A stretch of DNA of 64,000 nt from a virus. Numbering within the stretch: position 1 is the stretch's first letter; every line of letters begins with the position of its first letter. The stretch lies in IMG/VR virus record IMGVR_UViG_3300020156_000448, positions 1-64,000 of that record. One strand, given 5' to 3'. Shown in pieces: positions 15,625 through 22,670 of this stretch. A model generated the notes under the pieces. It ran no database searches, was not told where the DNA came from, and was given only the letters and a program-made list of their open reading frames with translations. A program made the position numbers and the translations under genes.

Positions 15625-15904
15625 ATTTTTTGCCTCGTCTATAGTATTTAGAAAACGCTGGCTCAAGCCCACTAGTAGTTGTAGACATTGATTGCATAAG
15701 TACTTGTCTAGATGATGGCGCTGTTGCAGTTAAAGTCTTTCCTGCTCCTCGTCCAATCCTTAGTTCTGCCTGTTTATAAGTAACATCTTTAGCAAACAAA
15801 TCTCCATACATAGCTTTATAGTAATCTCTGAATGAATCTTCGTCACTGCGTTGCTTAACAAAGATAAACTTTACCGAATGATTTTCCACCAAATCTTTAA
15901 TTAG
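15614..15904 (-). CDS. Shared-N-terminus family protein 2
   Basis: A 96-residue product starting MLIKDLVENHSVKFIFVKQ, with AGAGGAAG just upstream; the longer reading from nine codons earlier is disfavoured. After the common motif comes a helical DEDSFRDYYKAMYGDLF segment and a basic, Ser/Thr-rich C-terminus ending RRGKKYES. No family recognised. Confidence 0.62.
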   Translation of the reverse strand, partial: LIKDLVENHSVKFIFVKQRSDEDSFRDYYKAMYGDLFAKDVTYKQAELRIGRGAGKTLTATAPSSRQVLMQSMSTTTSGLEPAFSKYYRRGKKYES

Positions 15905-16064
15905 CATCTCTGCTTCCTCTGATAGAGCCAACTACTTTATTGGTTCGCTTGCAGACAATATCTCCATTGTCATTTAAAAGATGGTTTCCCCAATTTGTCG
16001 TTAAATTCTCTTTGGTATCTCTCGTGCCAAGAAATCGGGGTCGCGGTGTTGCGGCGTCTGGCAT
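15897..16064 (-). CDS. Possible small protein overlapping a family gene
   Basis: A 55-residue frame starting MPDAATPRPR and ending GSIRGSRDAN. It overlaps the last 95 bases of the gene starting at 16332 and the first bases of the next. The composition looks protein-like (NDNGDIVCKRTNKVVGSIRGSR) and it would fill the 65-base gap between neighbours, but the overlap is long and the ribosome site only fair. Confidence 0.4.
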   Translation of the reverse strand: MPDAATPRPRFLGTRDTKENLTTNWGNHLLNDNGDIVCKRTNKVVGSIRGSRDAN

Positions 16065-16332
16065 TCCTCTCTTGCCTTCTCTTTCTTTTAAGTCTTTCTT
16101 TTCGGCGGTCCTCGACACCCTTAGACAGATTTTGCGGATGCAGAGGCACATGTATATATTGAGATTTTGCTGAATGTTTTTCGATCAAAGTAAATAAATA
16201 ATTCAAAGTCTTTGTGCTTAAATTTGCATAATCGGTATCTATGTCAGGAGGGTAATCAAGCGAATGCCAAATATCTTGTTTCTCAAAAATAATCTTTAAG
16301 TGATTATTGGTTATAGCGCTCTTAAGATTCAT
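15970..16332 (-). CDS. Shared-N-terminus family protein 3
   Basis: A 120-residue protein beginning MNLKSAITNNHLKIIFEKQ, the array motif. The C-terminal half is extremely basic (EDRRKERLKRKRRQERNARRR), suggesting nucleic-acid binding. The start overlaps the stop of the gene before it by four bases. Function unknown. Confidence 0.62.
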   Translation of the reverse strand: MNLKSAITNNHLKIIFEKQDIWHSLDYPPDIDTDYANLSTKTLNYLFTLIEKHSAKSQYIHVPLHPQNLSKGVEDRRKERLKRKRRQERNARRRNTATPISWHERYQREFNDKLGKPSFK

Positions 16333-16592
16333 ACGTAATCCATACCACTTGATAATTCGTGTACCTTAATCACTGCCATTATCATAAACCGCCATTTGAT
16401 ATCTTGGTCTTTAGCTGACTCTGCATACATTCTGGCGTGTACCGAATCGCCCTTCATTAAACATTGTATGCATTTATAAGCAGTCTCTACACTCTCTTGA
16501 TCGATATCATCGTCTTCTTCTACTAGAAGATTATAGCCTTGAATTGCTTGTTCGATGACCTTTTGGATCGATCTTTTAATTTCAACGTTCAT
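16329..16592 (-). CDS. Uncharacterised small helical protein
   Basis: An 87-residue all-helical product starting MNVEIKRSIQ, chosen because AGCAGG lies five bases before this ATG. It has an acidic stretch (EEDDDIDQE) and no shared N-terminal motif. Four-base overlap with the family gene downstream. Function unknown. Confidence 0.55.
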   Translation of the reverse strand: MNVEIKRSIQKVIEQAIQGYNLLVEEDDDIDQESVETAYKCIQCLMKGDSVHARMYAESAKDQDIKWRFMIMAVIKVHELSSGMDYV

Positions 16593-16661
16593 GAACACCT
16601 GCTACTGTTTTAATCCCGCAGAACCCCTAAAACTAGGTAAAACTTGGGTATACTTTAACTA

Positions 16662-16925
16662 CTATTTAATCAAGGCATTATTCGAAACGCTCTTATTTAT
16701 TATTTCTCTACAACTAGGGCATAGATAATCTGTGCCAATTAGACGAAACTCGTAACCGTCTTTAAGCCGACATCCGAAGCAAGGAATCTTGCTAAACTTA
16801 ATCTGTATACAATGACCTTTCATCACTGTTTCAAGCGGCTGCTTATTTAGGCTCATATGTGAAATGGCAGGTTTTTGAAACTTTTTAGCGATACGTGTTA
16901 ATAGTGATTTCATCTTAATAATCAT
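16662..16925 (-). CDS. Small zinc-ribbon protein
   Basis: An 87-residue protein. Two C-x-x-C knuckles (CFGC near 49-52 and CPSC near 69-72) about 17 residues apart form a single zinc ribbon. The N-terminal 40 residues are basic. It overlaps the stop of the gene upstream by 11 bases; Met5 is an alternative start. Nucleic-acid or protein binding is likely; nothing more can be said. Confidence 0.55.
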   Translation of the reverse strand: MIIKMKSLLTRIAKKFQKPAISHMSLNKQPLETVMKGHCIQIKFSKIPCFGCRLKDGYEFRLIGTDYLCPSCREIINKSVSNNALIK

Positions 16926-17202
16926 TCAATGCGTCAGGATAATTTTCTTTAAACCATTCTTGCAACTCTTTGGCATCGGCGTGGTTATCATCTAGCAGAA
17001 ACCTATACATATACCTACATAAGGAAACGCTAAAGCGCACATCTTCTGGCTTAGAAAGAACAGGGACTTTTCGATCAAAGTTCTTTAAAAATTTACCAAC
17101 AGTTTCATAGGTCTTCCAGAAGTGAGCCTCTAAATGCCAGCCCTCTTTAGTAAAGATAACTCTTACTGACCTATGAGCATAATTTTTAATACTATTTGCC
17201 AT
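16915..17202 (-). CDS. Shared-N-terminus family protein 4
   Basis: A 95-residue protein beginning MANSIKNYAHRSVRVIFTKE, the array motif with R/V substitutions. The remainder is mostly helical with many aromatics (HFWKTYETVGKFLKNF; ELQEWFKENYPDAL). It overlaps the upstream family gene by 11 bases. Confidence 0.62.
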   Translation of the reverse strand: MANSIKNYAHRSVRVIFTKEGWHLEAHFWKTYETVGKFLKNFDRKVPVLSKPEDVRFSVSLCRYMYRFLLDDNHADAKELQEWFKENYPDALNDY

Positions 17203-17440
17203 TAAAGTATATGTTCCTCAGTATTTCTTCATCCTCAGTTTGTTGGATTGAACGCTTAGCATTTATTTGCGCTCTATCTACTATATAAAACCGCCTTGCC
17301 TTAATTTCACTTAGGCTAATTTGAGGATTTGCACCGATTTGAAAAGTCGGAACAAGGAAAGTGCCTTCAGGCTGTTCTTTAGTAAAGACAAAATGTATGG
17401 AATGGCTTTGCAATATCTGCAAAAAGTTGTTGCTTAACAT
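17192..17440 (-). CDS. Shared-N-terminus family protein 5
   Basis: An 82-residue protein beginning MLSNNFLQILQSHSIHFVF followed by TKE. After the motif comes a short beta-rich segment and a helical end. A strong terminator for the preceding unit lies just upstream, so this gene probably begins a new transcript or depends on read-through. Confidence 0.6.
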   Translation of the reverse strand: MLSNNFLQILQSHSIHFVFTKEQPEGTFLVPTFQIGANPQISLSEIKARRFYIVDRAQINAKRSIQQTEDEEILRNIYFNGK

Positions 17441-17454
17441 GTGTTACATTTTCC

Positions 17455-17508
17455 TAAATAAAAAAGCTTATATACATGTATATCTTGTATATAAGCTTTT
17501 ATTTAGAA
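17455..17508 (-). terminator. Rho-independent terminator with long AT stem
   Basis: AAAAGCTTATATACA (17462-17476) pairs with TGTATATAAGCTTTT (17486-17500) over 15 bases, followed on the minus strand by a T-rich tract. It ends transcripts of the gene at 17514-18215. Confidence 0.8.
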
Positions 17509-17513
17509 AAATT

Positions 17514-18215
17514 TTAATCTAGTGGAGAAATAGTAACAACTTCTTTTAGTAGGTCGAAATACTCATCTGATCCTAAGGCTGGAAAATCTGCTTCTCTCCC
17601 CTGCGATTGCCATAATTTTAATAACTCATCATCTAATGCAAGCCTTAAAATATCTACCGCCAACGCGGTATAGTGCTGGATTATCTTCGCGTCTTTTTTA
17701 TCAAACTCCATCTCATCTAGCTTGAATGAAAGAACTTCATAAGCGCATCTTACAACCTCTTCGTCTAAATGGAGATTATCAGGATGGCTGCGCGGCGGAC
17801 CTGTGAGCCGAATAAAATGATTCATTTGGTCATGAGCATAATTCAGCCTCTCAATGCTCTCTTTTTCTGAGAGAGGAATAGAGGGACCATCCACCACTAA
17901 ATCCTTCTCAAAGACAGCATATCCATCTTCAAAATTTCTAAAGATAATGGCTTTCGTCTTAGTCAGGCGGTAATCCCGATTTAGGTACATAAATATGCCT
18001 TTCGTAAATAGTGTATTACGAAGACATTCTTTAACCTTTGCGTCTCGTTCTTGTTTTAGTTTTTGAATCTTCGCTAGCGCAAGCTCAGCAGGCTGCTTGG
18101 GCTTTGGAAGTCCAGGTGGCTCTATAAACGTCACACTTACTTTGTGTGACGCGCAAAGGTTGCGAAGTTTGCCAGTTTGCCTGAATCTGCCGAAGAATCT
18201 CGCTTTGGTAGTCAT
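17514..18215 (-). CDS. Shared-N-terminus family protein 6 (long member)
   Basis: A 233-residue product from MTTKARFFGR (AAAGG five bases upstream). The motif is slightly internal, LRNLCASHKVSVTFIEP at about residues 16-32, and the usual Lys after the Phe strand is replaced. The C-terminal 190 residues are mainly helical and charged (PAELALAKIQKLKQERDAKV; KKDAKIIQHYTALAVDILRL). No known domain. It shows that the same short head is attached to bodies of very different length. Confidence 0.62.
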   Translation of the reverse strand: MTTKARFFGRFRQTGKLRNLCASHKVSVTFIEPPGLPKPKQPAELALAKIQKLKQERDAKVKECLRNTLFTKGIFMYLNRDYRLTKTKAIIFRNFEDGYAVFEKDLVVDGPSIPLSEKESIERLNYAHDQMNHFIRLTGPPRSHPDNLHLDEEVVRCAYEVLSFKLDEMEFDKKDAKIIQHYTALAVDILRLALDDELLKLWQSQGREADFPALGSDEYFDLLKEVVTISPLD

Positions 18216-18256
18216 TATGCCTTTCTCTTTCATTTAGATACAAGGCAGCTTTTATT

Positions 18257-18637
18257 TTATTCTTCTTTTAATGCGGTATAAGCGCTAATCGCATTCGTTA
18301 ACAGCGCAGTAGCCTCTGCTGAAAAATCATAATCTTTCTGACTCGCTATAAAATGATAAGCCAAGTTGTAAAAGTGCGTTTTAAGAACTTTGCTGTGCTC
18401 TGAATATAAAGAAGAAGCATGAATAATACTCTTTAAATTTTCATCGACAGGAAGTTCAATGGCAGCAAAAAACATGAGTGTCCTATGAATTTCACCATAC
18501 ATAGGAAGAATCATATCGTGATGCCCTGAAATACAGATTATATCCATGCATTGAACATAATTTTCATAAAAATCAGGAGTATACTCTTTAGAAAATATAA
18601 ATTTTACATCACCATTATTGCATAAATCTTTAAGCAC
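18257..18637 (-). CDS. Shared-N-terminus family protein 7
   Basis: A 126-residue protein beginning MLKDLCNNGDVKFIFSKE, the cleanest copy of the motif. The rest is a helical bundle-like sequence (ENYVQCMDIICISGHHDMIL; FYNLAYHFIASQKDYDFSAE). The start overlaps the upstream stop by one base. It is the promoter-proximal member of the array. Function unknown. Confidence 0.65.
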   Translation of the reverse strand: MLKDLCNNGDVKFIFSKEYTPDFYENYVQCMDIICISGHHDMILPMYGEIHRTLMFFAAIELPVDENLKSIIHASSLYSEHSKVLKTHFYNLAYHFIASQKDYDFSAEATALLTNAISAYTALKEE

Positions 18638-18969
18638 TATATATCCATACCAAATGAATCGTTAATAGCATCGTCCAACTCGTCATCTTCCGCAAAGATA
18701 ATACTAAGCTCTTCTTCCGTAAGATCGGAATTTCTAAGCTCATAGATAGTTGATGCAGGAATAAGGGAATCTGGCATGTCTTTCTCACTGCGCTTCATAT
18801 CCCACAGTTCCTTTGCTACTTCTGCTGCTTTCCTATCTTCTTCTGCTGGCATCATGTCGTGGGTATCTGGACTCCACACTGTATCTGTCGTACCATCAGG
18901 AAATGTAATCAAATATTCGTGACCTGTCAAGCCACTTGTTCTACCAGTTCTATTAACTCTTAGCGCCAT
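18637..18969 (-). CDS. Uncharacterised acidic small protein
   Basis: A 110-residue protein beginning MALRVNRTGR. The first 40 residues look like a beta-hairpin unit (EYLITFPDGTTDTVW). The second half is strongly acidic (LTEEELSIIFAEDDELDDAI). It overlaps the gene upstream by 17 bases. No family recognised; size, charge and position before the array are all that can be said. Confidence 0.58.
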   Translation of the reverse strand: MALRVNRTGRTSGLTGHEYLITFPDGTTDTVWSPDTHDMMPAEEDRKAAEVAKELWDMKRSEKDMPDSLIPASTIYELRNSDLTEEELSIIFAEDDELDDAINDSFGMDI

Positions 18970-19225
18970 CACTTGCTGCTTTCAATATTTCCTTAATGCG
19001 AGTAGCCATTTTATCAGAACCAGCTTCCTCAGCGGGTATTGGCTCTACTACGATTTCATCACCACTAACATAGCACTTAAACGAATCGCCCTCTTCAAGC
19101 TGATAATTTCTAAAGGAGTTTTCTTCTACTTCTGAAGTGAATGAATGCCCTGCGCTATCAATAAGCGTGATAATAGCAACATCTTCCTTATATTGCTGCA
19201 AGCAGCCACGAAAACAAAAACTCAT
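18953..19225 (-). CDS. Uncharacterised small protein
   Basis: A 90-residue product from MSFCFRGCLQ; the start was chosen on a strong GGGGGAAGAA site. A longer in-frame reading would run 200 bases into the neighbour and is unlikely. It has a beta-rich core (VAIITLIDSAGHSF; DSFKCYVSGDEIVVEPI) and a basic helical end. Function unknown. Confidence 0.58.
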   Translation of the reverse strand: MSFCFRGCLQQYKEDVAIITLIDSAGHSFTSEVEENSFRNYQLEEGDSFKCYVSGDEIVVEPIPAEEAGSDKMATRIKEILKAASDGAKS

Positions 19226-19259
19226 TTCTTCCCCCGTGCTCCAATTATAACAGTCATAG

Positions 19260-19496
19260 TCATTTGGTTTCTGGTAAATCCAGCCTTTCAATACTCCACT
19301 CTTGTTCGTACTGCTTACGCACAGCAATCGCCTTCTCCAGCTTATCGCGTTCAAACACCATTCGCTCTGCCATATCAAACACTTGCTTATAGAAATCATC
19401 GTCTGGTTCAGATACGTTTCCTTGAGCAAGCCTTAAACTTGTAACTGTATTCATAGCAGCGACTACATAAACGTCAAAAGTTTTTGGGTCGTCCAT
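19260..19496 (-). CDS. Uncharacterised small helical protein
   Basis: A 78-residue product from MDDPKTFDVY, with AGAGGG about eight bases upstream; starts ten codons earlier are possible. One long amphipathic helix set (DDDFYKQVFDMAERMVFERD, then LEKAIAVRKQYEQEW). It overlaps the gene before it by 23 bases. Function unknown. Confidence 0.55.
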   Translation of the reverse strand: MDDPKTFDVYVVAAMNTVTSLRLAQGNVSEPDDDFYKQVFDMAERMVFERDKLEKAIAVRKQYEQEWSIERLDLPETK

Positions 19497-19812
19497 ACTT
19501 AATCCCTCTAAACCTTTTGCCATCATATCTACACATGTGCAAGAGACAGCGGTTATATGCTGCTATTTCTCTACTGGTAAGTCTGTTTATATATGCGCTA
19601 ACGTCGCTAATATATAGAAAATCGTTTAAATCTCTAAAATCTTCGTCACGGAAGGGAGCCTCTTTTAGTTTATTGCAATGGTTGCACTTACTTTCGTAAA
19701 ACCAGTGCTTCTTCAAAGCGCCGCTTTTGCTACTAGTTAAGTACAAATAAGATGTTCCGTGACTGTAGTTATGGAAGTTAAATAAACACATTAATTTCTT
19801 CGCCCATGGCAT
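19474..19812 (-). CDS. Small zinc-knuckle protein
   Basis: A 112-residue product from MPWAKKLMCLF (GGGG upstream). Phe/His-rich start, then KCNHCNKLKE near residues 42-51 and a Cys-His-x-Cys stretch near 90, giving one plausible zinc site. The remaining sequence is helical and basic. No family recognised. Confidence 0.55.
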   Translation of the reverse strand: MPWAKKLMCLFNFHNYSHGTSYLYLTSSKSGALKKHWFYESKCNHCNKLKEAPFRDEDFRDLNDFLYISDVSAYINRLTSREIAAYNRCLLHMCRYDGKRFRGIKYGRPKNF

Positions 19813-19868
19813 TGACCCCACTCCCCGCTAAACGTGGTCTTGTTTAGCTTACAGTTTAGATGTGCATT

Positions 19869-19876
19869 TATTTATA
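19869..19876 (-). promoter_or_regulatory. TATAAATA box (T4-late-promoter-like)
   Basis: An exact TATAAATA on the minus strand, the consensus of T4 late promoters, lies about 57 bases upstream of the zinc-knuckle gene. One eight-base AT word in AT-rich DNA is weak evidence. Confidence 0.28.
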
Positions 19877-19886
19877 TTCATCTTAT

Positions 19887-20009
19887 TTACCATATTATCT
19901 TTTTTAGTTTTAAGAAAAACTCACATACAACTGCTACTGCGTAAACCATAGCAACCAGTGCTAGCAGAATACCATACACAACTGCTCCCACCACTTTGTT
20001 CAGCATCAT
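19887..20009 (-). CDS. 40-residue single-TM protein
   Basis: Begins MMLNKVVGAV; AAAAGGG lies five bases before the first ATG. A single hydrophobic helix spans about residues 6-30 (VVGAVVYGILLALVAMVYAV), followed by a short basic tail. It lies between a terminator and the next gene, in a gap that would otherwise be empty. Reminiscent of small holin or accessory membrane peptides; no specific function can be assigned. Confidence 0.6.
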   Translation of the reverse strand: MMLNKVVGAVVYGILLALVAMVYAVAVVCEFFLKLKKIIW

Positions 20010-20023
20010 GCAAACCCTTTTAA

Positions 20024-20072
20024 ATTAAAAAAACCGCTTGTAGATAAAATCTCTTACCTTATCTACAAGCGG
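20024..20072 (-). terminator. Rho-independent terminator
   Basis: CCGCTTGTAGATAA (20034-20047) pairs perfectly with TTATCTACAAGCGG (20059-20072); the minus-strand transcript then runs into seven U. It closes the unit ending with the MAYSRW gene. Confidence 0.9.
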
Positions 20073-20086
20073 CTACTATCCTAATT

Positions 20087-20386
20087 CTATTTCTTTAGCT
20101 TTTCCCACGAATATTTTTCGGAAACATCGCTTAAGAACTCTCGCATATAACTCTTAAGCTCTTGCTTTTCAGCGTCTGTTACTTTTTTGTCGCTGTATTT
20201 TCCAGCCTTTTGATCTTCAAAAGCAGATGCTTTCTCTACACAGTCATCAATATCATTCTTGATTTCTCCATAAGTGAATGAGAATGGACTGCCGACCACA
20301 AGAAAAATCTCTTTAGACTTTTTATTAGCATTGGAAGTTTGCCACATTGTATACCAACGACTAATTCCCCATCTACTATAAGCCAT
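20087..20386 (-). CDS. MAYSRW-type small phage protein (a)
   Basis: A 99-residue product from MAYSRWGISRWYTMWQT. The N-terminal MAYSRWxxSxWYxxW signature recurs in small uncharacterised proteins of many phages. The upstream neighbour begins with the same words, so the two are tandem duplicates whose bodies have diverged. The start is fixed by that homology and overlaps the upstream stop by 11 bases. Helical C-terminal half; function unknown. Confidence 0.7.
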   Translation of the reverse strand: MAYSRWGISRWYTMWQTSNANKKSKEIFLVVGSPFSFTYGEIKNDIDDCVEKASAFEDQKAGKYSDKKVTDAEKQELKSYMREFLSDVSEKYSWEKLKK

Positions 20387-20687
20387 GACGCTTTCCCTTC
20401 TTTGGGAACTCCCGAATGATATCGTCAATAAATTGCTGCATATACGTTCGCAATTCTTCTCTTTCCTCAAAAGAAACAGGGTCAACTACTCCGCATTTTT
20501 TACAAGCTTCATCAAGACAAGCTTCTATATCTTTCACTAGTGCAGGATATTTAAAAGAAACATAATCGTAGTCGCCATTGCTGGCAATTTGGAATGTTTG
20601 CTCATTTTTATGATGAGGCGCAAGTGTATTTCTAGCAGTTGTCTGGTATGTATGCCATCTGCTTTTATCCCATCTGCTATAAGCCAT
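20376..20687 (-). CDS. MAYSRW-type small phage protein (b)
   Basis: A 103-residue protein beginning MAYSRWDKSRWHTYQTT, paralogous to the gene directly downstream. Both have a helical C-terminus with a similar ELRTYMQQFIDDI / ELKSYMREFLSDV segment. Function unknown. Confidence 0.72.
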   Translation of the reverse strand: MAYSRWDKSRWHTYQTTARNTLAPHHKNEQTFQIASNGDYDYVSFKYPALVKDIEACLDEACKKCGVVDPVSFEEREELRTYMQQFIDDIIREFPKKGKRHGL

Positions 20688-20688
20688 A

Positions 20689-21183
20689 TTATTTTCTCAG
20701 TCTCTCTCTGACTTTCATCAGAATTTTACCAAGATGGTTTTCTCCAGAACCATCACCACTACAATAATCCACTTTGTTTCCACCGCAGTAGCAGCATCCG
20801 TAAAAACGGTCATGCCAATAATTGCCCTCTTCAATATATGTGTCTCCAGTACCAACCAAAATATCAGCTAATTCTGGAAAAGTTTCAAATTTTGTCTGAA
20901 CCAGGACTTCCATGTACTGAAGATTTACGTCTTGCCAGTCTGGACGTACCAACCCCGCATCTCGTAATCGAGACCCCTCTTTTTTAGAATCTCCAGCAGA
21001 CATTGCTGCAATTCGCTTGCGTTCTAAATGGTCTGTACTTTTTAGGGCTTGGTACAAAGATTCGGTATTATTGGCTTGAAGAGCTTCAAACCCATCCTCT
21101 GTTATGATCAAAATGCCATTGCATGAATAAAAATTAGAGAAGCATGAATATGCCCCTCTAAAATTTTTAATCTTATCGTCCAT
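20689..21183 (-). CDS. NADAR-domain protein (YbiA/DUF1768 type), possible ADP-ribose hydrolase
   Basis: Family features are visible in order: FRGAYSCFSNFY near residues 8-19 (the F...LSNFY opening), LYQALKSTD near 43-51, DWQDVNLQYMEVLVQTKF near 81-98, ELADILVGTGDTYIEE near 102-117, and the closing GENHLGKILMKVRERL. NADAR enzymes are N-glycosidases, and some remove ADP-ribose from guanine in DNA. NADAR proteins carried by phages have been reported to counter DarT-type toxins. A Cys-rich insertion (CCYCGGNK...YC) sits before the last motif. A macrodomain gene with a related activity lies two genes upstream. Confidence 0.8.
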   Translation of the reverse strand: MDDKIKNFRGAYSCFSNFYSCNGILIITEDGFEALQANNTESLYQALKSTDHLERKRIAAMSAGDSKKEGSRLRDAGLVRPDWQDVNLQYMEVLVQTKFETFPELADILVGTGDTYIEEGNYWHDRFYGCCYCGGNKVDYCSGDGSGENHLGKILMKVRERLRK

Positions 21184-21184
21184 G

Positions 21185-21574
21185 CTATTTCCCCTTATTT
21201 CGCTTGATTAAGGTATTTGCCTCTGGACTAAAACTAGCACCGTTTTGCGCCATTACTTCTTCAGTAAATTCTTTAACGGCTTTCCGAAGATTGTATTTGC
21301 GTATTAAGCTAGGAATTCGCTTCTCATAAGCTCTACCGTTTGCAGTCATAACCATGACGGTTTGTTTGCGCTTACTAAATACGAGCACAATACCATCCTT
21401 AGTATAACAAGTAGCAGAGTATCCAGACAGACCATCTTCGTCTGAAACAAAGTCAATTTCTAATGATCTGATTTTATAATCTTTATAACGCACTTTCATA
21501 CGTCGCTTATTCATAAGTTCCAAGCGCCTTAATTCACATTTGTCACAATAACACTTTGCAGGTGAACCCTTCAT
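21185..21574 (-). CDS. Uncharacterised basic protein with N-terminal zinc knuckle
   Basis: A 129-residue protein. C-Y-C-x-x-C near residues 8-13 suggests one metal site. The middle is beta-rich (IEIDFVSDEDGLSGYSATCY; GIVLVFSKRKQTVMVMT), and the end is helical and basic. It lies between the NADAR and macrodomain genes, so it may belong to the same functional unit; its own sequence does not show how. Confidence 0.58.
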   Translation of the reverse strand: MKGSPAKCYCDKCELRRLELMNKRRMKVRYKDYKIRSLEIDFVSDEDGLSGYSATCYTKDGIVLVFSKRKQTVMVMTANGRAYEKRIPSLIRKYNLRKAVKEFTEEVMAQNGASFSPEANTLIKRNKGK

Positions 21575-21618
21575 GTCATGTCTCCGTCACTATAAATACC
21601 ATATAGCTATAGTTATAT

Positions 21619-22080
21619 TCAATGAGGCGGGTATATTTCTACGGGGATATCCATATGAGATAGATAATCAATCATGATTGGCTCAACTACAGCCCAAGAC
21701 AATCCACCTTTTCCACAACCCAAGGCGGGAATGGCTAAGGAGTCAATTCCCCATGCTTTGTAGGTGGCTAATAAATGTTCCAAGCCTGTACGAATATACG
21801 ATAGACGCGAAGGCTTTCTAAAATCATCTTTAGTAGGAAAATTAAGAATCCAATGAGGATGTGTTGCAGCCACATCAGGCGGCGGTTTATACAGCAGGAC
21901 TTGCCCTGTTCGTATTTCCCCCGCCCGACAGTGACGCTTATAGTCTATGTTATAATGAGGGTAGGCTCTTTGGAATATTAAGGCTATTCCAGCGCCAGAA
22001 GCGCCGAGACAATTCACCGTGTTTGTTATTGTTTGACACTGAGACTTAAACATGTCTCCGTGCATAATTTGTATTGGCAT
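21619..22080 (-). CDS. Macrodomain protein of the DarG type (ADP-ribosyl glycohydrolase)
   Basis: A 153-residue single macrodomain. TNTVNCLGASGAGIALIFQ matches the ADP-ribose-binding loop of DarG-type macrodomains (NTVNxxGxxGxGIAL), WILNFPTKDDFRKPSRLSYI matches the characteristic INFPTK...PS segment, and SLAIPALGCGKGGLSW is the second phosphate loop. DarG macrodomains remove ADP-ribose from thymidine in DNA. Here there is no partner DarT toxin and no DarG C-terminal extension in view, so a counter-defence role fits better than a toxin-antitoxin pair. The ATG was chosen because MPIQIMHGDMF aligns with the start of the fold; a GTG seven codons earlier is possible. Confidence 0.85.
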   Translation of the reverse strand: MPIQIMHGDMFKSQCQTITNTVNCLGASGAGIALIFQRAYPHYNIDYKRHCRAGEIRTGQVLLYKPPPDVAATHPHWILNFPTKDDFRKPSRLSYIRTGLEHLLATYKAWGIDSLAIPALGCGKGGLSWAVVEPIMIDYLSHMDIPVEIYPPH

Positions 22081-22109
22081 AATACTTTTATTATTATGCA
22101 CAACACATT

Positions 22110-22658
22110 TTATTCAAAAACAATTTGCCCAGCCCTTTGTAAAAAGCCGTTAAGCTCTGTTGCTGGCACATGCCAAAATGGTTCGTTTAATCTTGAAAAT
22201 CTCATGGCTTCTTTGCCACTAATCCAGCCGATGAGCTTTACAGGGATAATATCTCCAGGTTCATTGATATCACAATATGTATAAATGAAAATATCATTAG
22301 CTCTTTTGCCGTTGGATTTTTTCATACGCATTCCATTGCGAAGAATATTCTTCACATTATTGCTACACTTTACTGTAATATTGTAGTCGTCAATATTAAA
22401 ATCAGCTTCCTTTTGATAATTATCAATCTTGCCTGTCCATTTAACATCTGCCCATTTTGCTACAGCAAACTCAGCAAGAGCGCCCCTGATATGAGAATCA
22501 TATTCAGAACCGTCAACGAAATTGTCTTTCTTGCCAACCATATAAGCTCGTTTGCAGCGCTTAACGCCAACCATTGCTGCTTTATAGAACTCTTCCTCTG
22601 TAATAGGTATATCAATACCCTTTACAGCAATCTTATTATTAAGTGTTACAGCACCCAT
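22110..22658 (-). CDS. PD-(D/E)XK-nuclease-like protein
   Basis: A 182-residue protein with GALAEFAVAKW near residues 59-69, then EADFNIDDYNITVK near 84-98: a Glu in a first helix, a D followed after a beta turn by x-V-K. This is the spacing seen in PD-(D/E)XK nucleases. No target-recognition domain is obvious. It sits directly upstream of the macrodomain gene (29-base gap). Roles could include DNA repair, host DNA degradation or counter-defence. The fold call is tentative. Confidence 0.5.
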   Translation of the reverse strand: MGAVTLNNKIAVKGIDIPITEEEFYKAAMVGVKRCKRAYMVGKKDNFVDGSEYDSHIRGALAEFAVAKWADVKWTGKIDNYQKEADFNIDDYNITVKCSNNVKNILRNGMRMKKSNGKRANDIFIYTYCDINEPGDIIPVKLIGWISGKEAMRFSRLNEPFWHVPATELNGFLQRAGQIVFE

Positions 22659-22670
22659 TATTATATCTTC

